Below, in pieces: positions 25,793 to 35,143 of a stretch of DNA of 64,000 nucleotides. Source of the stretch: Salinispora arenicola (GTDB lineage: Bacteria; Actinomycetota; Actinomycetes; Mycobacteriales; Micromonosporaceae); NCBI RefSeq assembly GCF_006716065.1, contig NZ_VFOL01000001.1, positions 1,302,001-1,366,000 of the forward strand, written 5' to 3'. The position numbers and the translations under genes were made by a program. The notes below the pieces were generated by a model. It was not told the origin of the DNA, searched no databases, and was given only the letters and a program-made list of their open reading frames with translations. Each line of letters starts with the position of its first letter. The first letter of the stretch is position 1.

Positions 25793-26587
25793 GTGACTTC
25801 TGCCGATACCACCACTGAGCAGTTCCCCGTCCGCGTCTTCGGCGGCCCGACCGCCCTCTTTGAATACGGCGGGCTACGGCTCCTCACCGACCCAACCTTC
25901 GACGCTCCTGGCGACTATTACGAATCAGGCCAGAGAATCCTGACCAAGACCGCGCCCCCCTCCGGCAGTTCCGCAGACCTCGGCCGCATCGACGTAGTCC
26001 TGCTCTCCCACGACGAGCACCCCGACAACCTCGACAACTCCGGCCGGGTCCTGCTCGCCGACGTTCCACTGACCCTCACCACGCCCGAGGGTGGGCGCCG
26101 CTTGGGGAATAGGGCCAAGGGGCTGGCGGACTGGGAGTCGATCGAGCTGGACCGCCCCGGCGGCGGCAGGATCACCGTGACGGGCGTACCCGCCATACAT
26201 GGACCCGGCGCTCGCGAGGATGTCGAGCCGATCACCGGTCAGGTCGTCGGATTCGTCTTGACCGGGGAGGGCCTGCCCACGGTTTATGTCAGCGGCGACA
26301 ACGCCTCGCTCGACGCCGTGAAGGAGATCGCGGAGCGCTTCGAGCCGGTGGACACTGCCATTCTCTTCGCCGGCGCTCCGCGCTTCCCTGGCGTCCTCTT
26401 CGACGGCGCGCTTATCGTCCTCGACAGCGTCCAGGCCGCCGAGGCTGCCGAGATCCTCGGCACTCGCCGGGTGGTCCCCGTCCACTACGACAGTTGGGCC
26501 CACTTCACCGAGGGCCGAGACGAACTGGTCGCCGCCTTCACCGCCGCCGGGCTGGTTGATCGCCTGGACCTAGGCGACGAGCGCTGA
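25793..26587 (+). CDS. MBL-fold metallo-hydrolase (UlaG/YcbO-like)
   Basis: A 264 aa metallo-beta-lactamase-fold protein of the L-ascorbate-6-phosphate-lactonase-like group. The motif usually HxHxDH reads LLSHDEHPDNLDNSG, so the first His, the Asp and the second His are there but the motif departs from the standard form. Others are RITVTGVPAIHGPG, TVYVSGDNASLDA and VVPVHYDSWAHF with a late His. It starts at GTG 25793 and lies in the island between folD and the broken MFS gene. The substrate is unknown. Confidence 0.82.
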   Translation: MTSADTTTEQFPVRVFGGPTALFEYGGLRLLTDPTFDAPGDYYESGQRILTKTAPPSGSSADLGRIDVVLLSHDEHPDNLDNSGRVLLADVPLTLTTPEGGRRLGNRAKGLADWESIELDRPGGGRITVTGVPAIHGPGAREDVEPITGQVVGFVLTGEGLPTVYVSGDNASLDAVKEIAERFEPVDTAILFAGAPRFPGVLFDGALIVLDSVQAAEAAEILGTRRVVPVHYDSWAHFTEGRDELVAAFTAAGLVDRLDLGDER

Positions 26588-26856
26588 TCGAGGCGGGCCG
26601 GGCCTCGGCCGATACCACGGCGGAGCTATCGGCTCGGCCCGCCACAGCGCTCCTTCGGCTTCTCCCGTGTGGCCTAGACGCCGCCCGCCTGCTGGGGACG
26701 GTCCGACTGTCGCTGGGCCGCTGGAGCACATCCGGCGACATCGAACCCTCGCTGCCGCGCTGATCGAGCCCTGGATATCCCTCGACTCACCCAGCTGAAC
26801 CGCGCAGGCGGCACCGGCCAGCCTGATCGCGCGCGCCCTATCGGAGGAACTCTCAC

Positions 26857-28124
26857 GTGACGGCTACCGTGCTTGCCCGGATCAACAACCTTCCACACTC
26901 CCAGGCGCAGCGTCACACCCTGACCGTCCTGGTCGCCGCCCAGATCCTCAGCGGCGCCGGACTGGCGGCCGGCGTGACCGTCGGTGCCCTACTCACGCAG
27001 GACATGCTCAATTCCACCAGCCTTGCCGGTCTGCCCAGTGCCGTGGGCACCGCCGGTTCCGTGCTGGCAGCCATTGCCGTGGGACGCATCTCCCAAACCC
27101 GTGGCCGCCGCCCTGGCCTCGCCGCCGGTTATCTGGCCGGTGCCGTCGGTAGCGCGGGCGTCATCGCTGCCGCCGTGGCCGACAATCCCATCCTGCTGTT
27201 CCTCGCCCTGTTCGTCTACGGCGCCGGCATGTCCACCAACCTGCAAGCCCGCTACGCCGGAGCCGATCTGGCTGCCCCAGCGCGCCGCGCGCGCCGTGTC
27301 CACCGTGCTGGTCGCCACCACCCTGGGCGGCGTAGTCGGTCCCGTACTCACCGCACCCACCGGTGACCTCGCGCACACCCTCGGCATCCCCTACCTGGCA
27401 GGACCGTTCCTTCTCGCCAGCGCCGCCTATACGATGGCCGCCTTGGTCCTGGCCATCTGGCTACGTCCCGACCCGTTGCTGCTGGCCCGCACCCTAGAAG
27501 CCGAACGCGCCGCCGCAGCGGCGTACGCGCCGCCGGACGATGGCAGCGGCCAGCCGCATCCGACGATCGAAACGCGCCGCACCGGCGCGTGGGTCGGTAC
27601 GCTGGTCATGGTAGTCACCCAGCTGATCATGGTTGCGATCATGACCATGACACCAGTTCACGTGCACAACCACGGCCACGGAACCGCCGCCTCCGGCCCT
27701 CGTTATTGCCATCCATATCGGCGCGATGTACTTGCCCTCGCCCCTGACCGGCTGGCTCGTCGACCGCTACGGCAACCTCACAATCGCTGCCGCTTCCGTA
27801 CTGACCCTGCTGGCCGCCGGAATCGTTGCCGCCAGCGCCCCTGGCGACTCCGTCGCTTCGCTCGCGGTGGCCCTCGCGCTGCTGGGTCTGGGCTGGAACT
27901 TCGGCCTCGTGGCCGGCACCGCGATCATCACGGATGTCGTCCCGCTGGCAACCCGCGCCAAGACCCAGGGCCTGGTCGACGTCTCCATCGCTATCGCCGG
28001 CGCCACAGGCGGTATGGCCTCAGGGCTCGTCGTCGCCGTTGCCGGCTACCCCCTCCTAGCCATCGGCGGCGGACTTCTGGCCCTGGTCATTGTGCCGGTG
28101 ACCATCGCCGCACGCAGCCGATGA
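26857..28124 (+). pseudogene. MFS transporter gene with two +1 frameshifts
   Basis: Three consecutive frames give one continuous MFS-like protein of about 420 aa. It starts MTATVLARINNLPHSQAQRH with AGIAAAVADNPILLFLALFVYG-type helices. Near 27285, in a CG-rich run, the frame shifts to RAVSTVLVATTLGGVVGPVL. Near 27697, in GGCCCTCG, it shifts again to LVIAIHIGAMYLPSPLTGWL and ends with IVPVTIAARSR. Each shift is explained by one extra base, so these are either real inactivating mutations or sequencing errors. Motif A-like GRISQTRGRRPG is present. It probably was an efflux permease cargo of the island. Confidence 0.75.
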
Positions 28125-28237
28125 ACGCCCGCGCTAACCCGCGTCCAGCATCCATGTGCTTGATCACCAAATTTCGAAAAGTCGCGCTAACTGTGGCCTT
28201 GGCGATGCTTTGCTGAAATTCTTCGAGATCGAAGGCC

Positions 28238-28758
28238 GCAAAGGAATACGAACTGATTAGGGTCAACCCGTGCCGCGTTGTCGGTGCCGGCCAGGAGAAG
28301 CCCGCAGAGCGGCCGGTCCTCACTGTTCCGCAGATCTTCGCGCTGGCCGAGCAGATGCCGGAGCGCTTCGGAGCGCTGATCCTGGTCACGACGTTCGGAT
28401 GCCTGCGGTGGAGCGAGGTGGTCGCCCTGCAACGCTGCGACGTCGACCCGTCAGCCGGCACGGTGCGAGTGCGACAGGCGTTCGTCGAGCACCGAGGTAC
28501 CGCTGATCCTCGGCCCGCCAAAATCGCGGGCGAGCGCGCGGACCGTCGCCCTGCCCAAGGCGACTCTGCCTACTGAAACAGCACATGAGCAGCCACGTCG
28601 GCGAGGCACCCGAGGCGTTCGTGTTCACTGGCGAGAGCGGCCGGAACCTCTGGCGCGGCAACTTCAACAAGGCGGTCAAGGCGGCCCGGCGCAAGCCGAG
28701 CAAGCGCAAGGTCAAGCAGGTCGCCGAGGGCGACGAACCGGCCACCGAGGCGAGCTAA
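28238..28758 (+). pseudogene. decayed tyrosine recombinase (island integrase)
   Basis: The reading begins without a start codon at AAKEYELIRVNPCRVVGAGQ, then RPVLTVPQIFALAEQMPERF and TTFGCLRWSEVVALQRCDVD. This is the first catalytic Arg box of phage-type integrases. A frameshift near 28500 leads to PLILGPPKSRASARTVALPK, and a second near 28565 to LKQHMSSHVGEAPEAFVFTG and RNLWRGNFNKAVKAARRK before a TAA. The N-terminal DNA-binding domain and the C-terminal HxxR and Tyr boxes are absent. It sits directly next to the tRNA-Gly, where the integrase of a tRNA-targeting element normally lies. Confidence 0.82.
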
Positions 28759-28805
28759 TGGCCCGCTAATGGCCCATCCTTGTTTCAGCCGCCTAGAACG
28801 ATGGA

Positions 28806-28887
28806 AGCCCTGGCGGGACATGTGTCCTGACCAGGGCGTCCGTGTGGAGCGGGTGACGGGAATCGAACCCGCACTGTCAGCTTGGGA
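28806..28887. repeat. right attachment-site copy overlapping tRNA-Gly
   Basis: Imperfect direct repeat of 18466-18548. It includes the 3' half of the intact tRNA-Gly and about 40 bases downstream of it, where CCTGG/CCAGG can form a small hairpin. The pair encloses about 10.4 kb. The divergence between the copies suggests an old insertion. Confidence 0.8.
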
Positions 28888-28918
28888 AGCTGATGTTCTG
28901 CCATTGAACTACACCCGC
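28845..28918 (-). tRNA. tRNA-Gly (anticodon CCC)
   Basis: A complete cloverleaf reads on the minus strand from GCGGGTG at 28918. The D-arm is GTTCAATGGCAGAAC, the anticodon arm is TCAGC-TTCCCAA-GCTGA (CCC at positions 34-36), the T-arm is CGGGTTCGATTCCCG, and the acceptor return CACCCGC is followed by TCCA, so CCA is encoded. It reads Gly GGG codons. Its 3' half is duplicated at the far end of the island, so it is the integration target. Confidence 0.95.
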
Positions 28919-29206
28919 AGGCAGGATCACTCTACCTGAGTCGCCGTCCGTCGCCCACCCAGGTACCCACCGACGCCAACCTGCCGGCTCACGAGCGGGC
29001 TCCGGAAAGGCTGGACCCCGGCGCGCGAACGTTGGACATGACGCCACTCACGCCGGACGAGCCCTGGGCTGGTGTCGCGAAACACCAGGAAGGAATCCTT
29101 CCGGAATAGTTCGATATTCTCAAATCTATCGATCTACTGTAAGGTCTGGCCCATGTTTCCAGCTCGGCACGCACACGCTGCTGTGCGGCCAGAAGGAGGT
29201 GGGTCC

Positions 29207-30211
29207 ATGGGACTCCGTCCCAACCTTCTGTCCCGTCGAAGCGCCGGCATCGCGTCAACGTCGTTCGCGCTGCTCCTTGGCGCCGTCACGGCCGGGTACG
29301 TCCCCGCCCACGCGGCACCGGCCGATGGCCACCACGTTGCGGGGCATGCGGAAAGCGCGGAGTGCGCGCCGGTTGACGCACACGCCAAGGTCAAAGCCCG
29401 ACCGGGCGGCGTCAACGCACACGACCCGAACCACCTGACCGAAGCCCAGGTGCTCGCCCGGGAGAACGAACTGGACGAGCTGGTACACGAACGAATGAGG
29501 CGCGCCGGCGCTGCCGGGCTGACCTCCGCGGCTCCCGCGTCGATCGCCGTCCCAGTCGCGGTGCACGTCATCCAGGAGAACAGCACCCGGGCCGGCGGCA
29601 ACATCCCGGACTCGATGATCTACTCACAGATCGACGTGCTGAACCAGTCGTTCAGCGGGGAGACCGGCGGCGCAGCCACTGCCTTCACTTTCCGACTCCA
29701 GTCGATCAATCGGGTCACGAACCCGAGCTGGTATCCGATCATCAAGGACTCGTCGGCGGAACGGTCGATGAAGACCTCGCTGCGCACCGGCGGCATGGAA
29801 ACCCTCAACGTCTACCTCGGTGACCTCTCCAGCGGCCTGCTCGGCTGGGCGACGTTCCCGGAACGCTCACTGAACGACATGGACGGCGTCGTTGTCCTGA
29901 GCGAGTCACTGCCCGGCGGCACCGCCACCAACTACAACCTCGGCGACACCGGCACCCACGAGGTCGGTCACTGGCTGAACCTTTACCACACCTTCCAGCG
30001 CGGATGCCGCGGCTCGGGTGACGGGGTTAGCGACACCCCGGCCGAGGCGTCCCCGGCCTATCAGTGCCCCACCGGGCGGGACACCTGCTCGGCGCCGGGC
30101 CTGGACCCGATCACCAACTTCATGGACTACACGTACGACTCCTGCATGTACGAGTTCACCCCGGGCCAGGCCAGCCGAATGCTGACCGCCTGGAACGTGT
30201 ATCGGGCATAG
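29207..30211 (+). CDS. secreted pappalysin-like (M43) zinc metalloprotease
   Basis: A 334 aa extracellular protease. The signal sequence covers about residues 1-40 (RRSAGIASTSFALLLGAVTA, ending near AHAAP). The zinc site is THEVGHWLNLYHTF, an HExxHxxxxxH metzincin-type motif in which the usual Gly is Asn, and the Met-turn follows in TNFMDYTYDSCMYEFTPGQ. DMDGVVVLSESLPGG and the cysteine pairs fit the M43B family. Its ATG at 29207 has a GGAGG seven bases upstream. A strong terminator follows. The substrate is unknown. Confidence 0.88.
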   Translation: MGLRPNLLSRRSAGIASTSFALLLGAVTAGYVPAHAAPADGHHVAGHAESAECAPVDAHAKVKARPGGVNAHDPNHLTEAQVLARENELDELVHERMRRAGAAGLTSAAPASIAVPVAVHVIQENSTRAGGNIPDSMIYSQIDVLNQSFSGETGGAATAFTFRLQSINRVTNPSWYPIIKDSSAERSMKTSLRTGGMETLNVYLGDLSSGLLGWATFPERSLNDMDGVVVLSESLPGGTATNYNLGDTGTHEVGHWLNLYHTFQRGCRGSGDGVSDTPAEASPAYQCPTGRDTCSAPGLDPITNFMDYTYDSCMYEFTPGQASRMLTAWNVYRA

Positions 30212-30231
30212 CCTCACGACCGGCACGACCC

Positions 30232-30262
30232 GGTGCCGGCTCCGACATTCGGAGCCGGCACC
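30232..30262. terminator. bidirectional hairpin terminator
   Basis: GGTGCCGGCTCCGA (30232-30245) pairs perfectly with 30249-30262 across a CAT loop, between the convergent metalloprotease and PPOX genes. Confidence 0.8.
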
Positions 30263-30279
30263 GAGGCTTTGGCCGACCC

Positions 30280-30813
30280 TCAGGCGGCCTCAGCCCGCTG
30301 GCCGACGGCGGACGTCCGCGACGCACCGCGAACGCGGCCCAGGCGTTCTGACGCGGTCGGGGCACCCGGCTCCAGCCAGACGTGGACGGCTGGCCTGGCT
30401 GGGCTAGCGGCGTCGCGTCGGGCGATCATCGCGATGTCGATGGTGAACTCGAAGAGCCGCCAGTCCGTCCCGGAACTCGCGCGGTGCTGGTGGGCCAGGC
30501 GGGTCACCCAGGTCGGATCCGTCACCGGCCGGGCATGACCCGCCAGGTATGCCTCGTCGTCGCACTCCTCCGCGGGGAAGGAGTGCAGCGCGTAGCGCCC
30601 GTCGCGCTCCAGGTCGCGCCGCTTGGGCGAGTCGATCACAAAGCAGAAGAGACCCTCGTCGGTGAGCACCGGGGAGACCGGGTGCACGCGGGGGCCACCA
30701 TCGGCGCGGACCGTGGCCAGATAGCCCAGGCCCGGCCCGTACTGCTGGAGGAGCCGGCGGATCCCCTCGGCGAGGCGGGGTACGTCGGCGGCGAATTCGG
30801 ACCAGGAAGCCAT
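30280..30813 (-). CDS. pyridoxamine 5'-phosphate oxidase-fold (PPOX) protein
   Basis: A 177 aa split-barrel flavin- or F420-binding-fold protein. Recognisable are [39 protein letters not shown] and [20 protein letters not shown]. The substrate is unknown; actinobacterial members bind FMN, heme or F420. The C-terminus from about residue 150 is Ala/Arg-rich and poorly structured. The start codon lies 13 bases from a perfect LexA-type box (30826-30841), which suggests DNA-damage control. Confidence 0.8.
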   Translation of the reverse strand: MASWSEFAADVPRLAEGIRRLLQQYGPGLGYLATVRADGGPRVHPVSPVLTDEGLFCFVIDSPKRRDLERDGRYALHSFPAEECDDEAYLAGHARPVTDPTWVTRLAHQHRASSGTDWRLFEFTIDIAMIARRDAASPARPAVHVWLEPGAPTASERLGRVRGASRTSAVGQRAEAA

Positions 30814-30825
30814 ACCGACACTATA

Positions 30826-30841
30826 TCGAACACGTGTTCGA
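30826..30841. promoter_or_regulatory. perfect actinobacterial LexA (SOS) box
   Basis: TCGAACACGTGTTCGA is a full 16-base palindrome matching the Gram-positive/actinobacterial SOS-box form TCGAAC-N4-GTTCGA. It lies between the divergent PPOX gene (start 30813) and dcd (start 30891), close enough to either start to block a promoter. Confidence 0.75.
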
Positions 30842-30890
30842 ACACCCAGTCGACACGGGGTCGTGTCACCCTGCTCGCTATGGTGGTGCG

Positions 30891-31469
30891 ATGCTGCTCT
30901 CCGATCGTGACCTGGCCGCCGAGATCAAGGCCGGCACGCTGGCGCTGGAGCCGTTCGATCCCGCGCTGGTCCAGCCCTCCAGCATCGACGTACGGCTGGA
31001 CAAACTCTTCCGGGTGTTCAACAACCACCTGTACACGCACATCGACCCGTCCCGGCAGCAGGACGACCTGACCTCGACGGTCGAGGTGCCTGCCGGCGAG
31101 CCGTTCGTGCTGCACCCCGGCGAGTTCGTGTTGGCCTCCACCCTCGAGGTCATCTCACTCGGGGACCAGCTCGCGGGGCGGCTGGAAGGCAAGAGCTCAC
31201 TCGGCCGGCTCGGGCTGCTCACCCACTCGACCGCCGGTTTCATCGACCCGGGCTTCTCCGGTCACGTGACGCTGGAACTCTCCAACGTGGCGAACCTGCC
31301 AATCATGCTGTGGCCCGGCATGAAGATCGGTCAGCTCTGCATCTTCCGTCTCTCCTCACCCGCCGAGTACCCGTATGGATCAGCCGTCTACGGATCCCGG
31401 TACCAGGGGCAGCGTGGGCCCACGCCCAGCCGCTCCTGGCAGAGTTGGCACACCTGGCCGACGCGCTGA
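30891..31469 (+). CDS. dcd: dCTP deaminase
   Basis: A 192 aa nucleotide-metabolism enzyme converting dCTP to dUTP or, in bifunctional forms such as the mycobacterial one, directly to dUMP. Family marks are [77 protein letters not shown] and [13 protein letters not shown]. The catalytic Glu follows the Ala-Gly-Phe-Ile-Asp stretch in the usual place. The C-terminus [20 protein letters not shown] is typical. The LexA-type box 50 bases upstream would place it in the SOS response. Confidence 0.95.
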   Translation: MLLSDRDLAAEIKAGTLALEPFDPALVQPSSIDVRLDKLFRVFNNHLYTHIDPSRQQDDLTSTVEVPAGEPFVLHPGEFVLASTLEVISLGDQLAGRLEGKSSLGRLGLLTHSTAGFIDPGFSGHVTLELSNVANLPIMLWPGMKIGQLCIFRLSSPAEYPYGSAVYGSRYQGQRGPTPSRSWQSWHTWPTR

Positions 31470-31541
31470 CGCTTGGCGACCCAGCGGCTACTCACGGGCG
31501 AGCCCGCAGCGTCACCCGTCGGAACCGACAGGCGTACACGA

Positions 31542-31576
31542 CGAGGCCCCGGACGACTACGTCGTCCGGGGCCTCG
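31542..31576. terminator. bidirectional hairpin terminator
   Basis: A perfect 16-base stem (CGAGGCCCCGGACGAC with its complement) and a TAC loop lie between the convergent dcd and NlpC/P60 genes. Confidence 0.85.
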
Positions 31577-31590
31577 ATCCAGTCGTCGGT

Positions 31591-32604
31591 TCAGCCCGGT
31601 CGGCGGAAGCCAGCGACCGACATGCTGTTGATGCTGCCCACCATGACTGGTTTGCCGGTCCGGGGCGCGTGCACCATCTGGCTGTTGCCCAGGTACAGCC
31701 CGACATGGTGCAGGTTGCTGGGGCTGGAGAAGAAGACGAGGTCGCCGGGGCGTGCTTCGGACCGCGAGATCGCCTTGCCCTCGTTCCACTGGGCGCCGGT
31801 GTAGTGCGTCAGGTAGATGCCAGCGGCCTTGTACGCGTACTGCGTCAGCCCCGAGCAGTCGAACGAGTTGGGGCCGGTGGCACCCCAGACGTACGGGTCA
31901 CCCACCTGTGCGCAGGCGGTTTTGATGGCGGTTCGGGCAGCCGCGCTGACCACGCCGTTGATGGTGGGGCACTGTGGAGTCGACACCGTGGTCACCGGCA
32001 GCGAGGCCTTGAGTCGCTTGATCTCGGCGTCGATCTGCTTCTTCTTCGCCGCCAGCCCTTTCTCCTGTTTGCCCTGCGCGACGATCAAGGCATCGAGTTT
32101 CTGCTTCTCAGTGTCGTACTTCTGACGGATCGCCACCACTTCCTCGAGCTGCTTGCGCTCCATGGCGGCTACCCGATCCAACAGGACCAACTGCTCGCCG
32201 ATCGAATCGGAATCGGGATTGACCAGCAACGCGCCGATTTCCCGCGACGGTCCGGTCATGTAGTAGCGCGAGGCCAGGTCACCGATCCGGTTTGTCGCGA
32301 TCTCGCTTTCCAGCAGGAGCGGCGCGATCTTCTTCTCCAGCTCGGCCGACTTCTCACGGTTGACCTTGAGTTGTGCCCGGACCTTGTTGTACTGCTCGAT
32401 CGTGGGCTCCAGCTCGCGCCACTGCTTGTCGATAGCGGCCTCGATCTCGTCGACGGACGGCTCGGCGTGGGCGGGGACCGCCAGCACACCGGCACTGACC
32501 GCGACCGCGGCGGTCAGGGTGAGCAGACCGCGGGCGGCCCGACGCAGCCCTTTCGGGCGACGCGACCATACCGAGGCATCGCGATGAGGGGGCGTGGTTG
32601 CCAC
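31591..32604 (-). CDS. secreted NlpC/P60 peptidoglycan endopeptidase with coiled-coil N-domain (RipA-like)
   Basis: A 337 aa wall hydrolase. The signal peptide (about residues 20-45, ending VPAHAEP) is followed by a long coiled-coil region (EIEAAIDKQWRELEPTIEQY to about residue 200) and a C-terminal NlpC/P60 domain. The catalytic Cys is in NSFDCSGLTQYAY, the His in LHHVGLYLGNSQMVH, and the general fold in PYVWGATGPN and RPGDLVFFSSP. It would cleave D-Glu-to-diamino-acid peptide bonds during cell separation. Two GTG codons lie close together; 32604 has AAAGGAG at nine bases and is preferred over 32610. Confidence 0.88.
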   Translation of the reverse strand: MATTPPHRDASVWSRRPKGLRRAARGLLTLTAAVAVSAGVLAVPAHAEPSVDEIEAAIDKQWRELEPTIEQYNKVRAQLKVNREKSAELEKKIAPLLLESEIATNRIGDLASRYYMTGPSREIGALLVNPDSDSIGEQLVLLDRVAAMERKQLEEVVAIRQKYDTEKQKLDALIVAQGKQEKGLAAKKKQIDAEIKRLKASLPVTTVSTPQCPTINGVVSAAARTAIKTACAQVGDPYVWGATGPNSFDCSGLTQYAYKAAGIYLTHYTGAQWNEGKAISRSEARPGDLVFFSSPSNLHHVGLYLGNSQMVHAPRTGKPVMVGSINSMSVAGFRRPG

Positions 32605-32986
32605 CGGCACCGACTCCTTTTGCAACCCGGGCCGCGGGGCGCCTCGGGCAGGAGGGGACGAGGCAGACGATCCACTGCGGCCGACGCATAACATTAGGGA
32701 ATACTCGGTAGGGAATCAAGGCGAGCGAGTCGCTATCACTTCTGCGTGATCAGCCACTGACAAATAGTGTCGACGACTCAACCCAAGAATGGCGAATGTC
32801 GGAAAAACCAACATCCGCTGCCATTACTGGTGGTCACGAAATTGCCGCTGGGCTGACAACGCGGGCAGGCCGGCGGGCACGACCGCGGGTCGCGGGCCAG
32901 GTTCCCGGGCACCAGGGCGCCGTCCGCCAGCCGGCGCAGGTGGGGTCTACTCGCGACCCGCTCACCGCCCTGCTCGCGCCCCGCGG
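32605..32986. other. gene-free region upstream of the NlpC/P60 gene
   Basis: About 380 bases without a supported gene. The middle (32690-32850) is relatively AT-rich and would hold the promoter of the NlpC/P60 gene. I looked for a c-di-AMP riboswitch, which often precedes such genes, and could not find its conserved blocks. Confidence 0.35.
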
Positions 32987-35143
32987 CTACTCCGGCCGCA
33001 TCGACCGGAGCAGGACACTCGCCACGTCGACGACCTCGACCTGCTCGCCAGCGCCCTTACCGTTCACGCCGTCGTTCAACATCGTCGAGCAGAACGGACA
33101 GCCAACCGCCACCGTCGCCGCACCGGTCGACATGGCCTCCTCGACCCGATCCACGTTGATCCGCTTACCGATCTTCTCCTCCATCCACATGCGGGCGCCG
33201 CCGGCGCCACAGCAGAAGGAGCGTTCACTGTTCCGCGGCATCTCGGTGACCTCGCCCTGGACGGCGGTTCCGAGCACCTCGCGCGGTGGGGCGAACACCC
33301 GGTTGTGCCGGCCCAGGTAGCAGGGGTCGTGATAGGTGACGCCGCCGTCGATCGGCTGCACCGGGGTCAGCTTGCCGGTGGCCACCAGGTGCGCCAGCAG
33401 CTGGGTGTGGTGCACGACCTCGAACTCACCACCGAGTTGCCCGTACTCGTTGCCCAGCGTGTTGAAGCAGTGCGGGCAGGTGGCGACGATCTTGCGCTTG
33501 CTCGGCTCCCTGCCGTCGAACGCCTCGTTCAGGGTCTCGACGTTCTGCTGCGCGAGCATCTGGAAGACGAACTCGTTCCCGATCCGGCGGGCCGGATCGC
33601 CGGAGCAGGTCTCCCCCTCGCCGAGGATCGCGAAAGAGACGCCGGCCTCGTGCAGCAGCGTGGCGACCGCCCGGGTGGTCTTCTTGGCCCGATCCTCGAA
33701 GGCCCCGGCGCAGCCCACCCAGAACAGGTACTCGAAGTCCTCGACCTCGCCGACCCGCGGCACCTCGAAGTCGAGACCCTTGGTCCAGTCCTCCCTGGTG
33801 TTCTGCGGGGCGCCCCACGGGTTTCCCTTGTTTTCCAGGTTGCGCAGCATCACGCCGGCCTCGGAGGGGAAGCTGGACTCGATGAGCATCTGGTAGCGAC
33901 GCATGTCCACGATGTGGTCGACATGTTCGATGTCGACCGGGCACTGCTCGACGCAGGCTCCGCAGGTCGTGCAGGACCAGAGCACGTCCGGGTCGATGAC
34001 CCCGGACTCCTCGGCGCCGCCGATCAGCGGCTTCTCCGCCTCGGCGAGCGCCAGCGCGTCGACGTGGGCGAGCTGCGCGGCGGTGGCCTGCTCCGCACCG
34101 GCCAGGTCCCTGCCGCCGCCAGCCAGCAGATACGGGGCCTTCGCGTAGGCGTGATCGCGGAGGCTGAGCACCAACAGCTTCGGCGACAGCGGCTTGCCCG
34201 TGTTCCACGCAGGGCACTGCGACTGGCACCGGCCACACTCGGTGCAGGTACTGAAGTCCAGCAGGCCCTTCCAGGTGAACTGTTCGACCTGGGCCACACC
34301 GAACTGGTCCTTCTCCGGATCCGCCTCCTCGAAGTCGAGGGGCTCGCCGTTGCTGGTCATCGGCCTCAGGGCGCCGAGCCCGGAACCCGGGCGGCCCGGG
34401 TTGCGCTTGAAGAAAATGTTGGGGAAGGCCAGGAAGCGGTGCCAGGCGACACCCATGGTGACGTTCAGTGAGATCACGATCAGCCAGGCCATCGAAATCG
34501 CGATCTTGATGAGGGCGGCGACACTGACGCCGGCCTCCCAGCTTGGCAACAGGCCGCCGACCGCGTGGCTGAGCGGTGCCGCCCAGACCGGGTACTCGAA
34601 GTGGTCGGTAGCGACCTTGAAACCCCGGATGACGAAACCCATGATCAGGACGCCGAGAATGACGGCCTCGACAAAGTAGCCCTGCCACATGGTCGAGCCG
34701 GTGAACCGGGACTTTCCACCGGGCCGGTTCGGGCGGTTGCGCAGCCGAATCGCGATCAACACCAGGATGCCGGCGATACCGAGGATGCCGAGCCCTTCGG
34801 TGACCAGGCCGTAGACCACCCAGTTCCCGATCAACGGGAGTCCACCGGTCGGGGAGACAACCTCGAAGTATGCCTCCAGCACCAGCAGCGACAGCACGAT
34901 GAAACCGACCATCACGAACCAGTGCGCGGCGCCCACGACGCTCCACCGGAGCATCCGGGTGTGGCCGGCAGTCTCGGCCAGCATCGTCCTCGTCCGTGCG
35001 GCCTTGTCGGTGAAGCGGGCCGGGTCCGGCTGACCCAGCCGGATCACGGCCGTCATCGTCATGACTGCCCGCACGGCGAGCCACACCGCCACTGCGGTGA
35101 TGGCGGCCGCGACGATCGTGGTGACGATCTGAACGCTGCCCAT
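32987..35143 (-). CDS. EtfD-like membrane Fe-S oxidoreductase (CCG domains)
   Basis: A 718 aa membrane protein. It has about six N-terminal transmembrane segments (residues 8-245) of the gamma-subunit cytochrome type, then two 4Fe-4S motifs (CTECGRCQSQCP and CTTCGACVEQCP), then two cysteine-rich CCG domains (LFWVGCAGAF with later ATCPHCFNTL; YHDPCYLGRHN with SFCCGAGGARMWMEE). This is the layout of mycobacterial Rv0338c/EtfD, which passes electrons from the electron-transfer flavoprotein of beta-oxidation to menaquinone. Two acyl-CoA dehydrogenase genes lie in the same window. The starting ATG at 35143 begins MGSVQIVTTIVAAAITAVAV. Confidence 0.88.
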   Translation of the reverse strand: MGSVQIVTTIVAAAITAVAVWLAVRAVMTMTAVIRLGQPDPARFTDKAARTRTMLAETAGHTRMLRWSVVGAAHWFVMVGFIVLSLLVLEAYFEVVSPTGGLPLIGNWVVYGLVTEGLGILGIAGILVLIAIRLRNRPNRPGGKSRFTGSTMWQGYFVEAVILGVLIMGFVIRGFKVATDHFEYPVWAAPLSHAVGGLLPSWEAGVSVAALIKIAISMAWLIVISLNVTMGVAWHRFLAFPNIFFKRNPGRPGSGLGALRPMTSNGEPLDFEEADPEKDQFGVAQVEQFTWKGLLDFSTCTECGRCQSQCPAWNTGKPLSPKLLVLSLRDHAYAKAPYLLAGGGRDLAGAEQATAAQLAHVDALALAEAEKPLIGGAEESGVIDPDVLWSCTTCGACVEQCPVDIEHVDHIVDMRRYQMLIESSFPSEAGVMLRNLENKGNPWGAPQNTREDWTKGLDFEVPRVGEVEDFEYLFWVGCAGAFEDRAKKTTRAVATLLHEAGVSFAILGEGETCSGDPARRIGNEFVFQMLAQQNVETLNEAFDGREPSKRKIVATCPHCFNTLGNEYGQLGGEFEVVHHTQLLAHLVATGKLTPVQPIDGGVTYHDPCYLGRHNRVFAPPREVLGTAVQGEVTEMPRNSERSFCCGAGGARMWMEEKIGKRINVDRVEEAMSTGAATVAVGCPFCSTMLNDGVNGKGAGEQVEVVDVASVLLRSMRPE

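Noticed and set aside
32605..32850. Riboswitch before the NlpC/P60 gene
   Set aside because: No conserved blocks or convincing long-range pairing seen on the minus strand.
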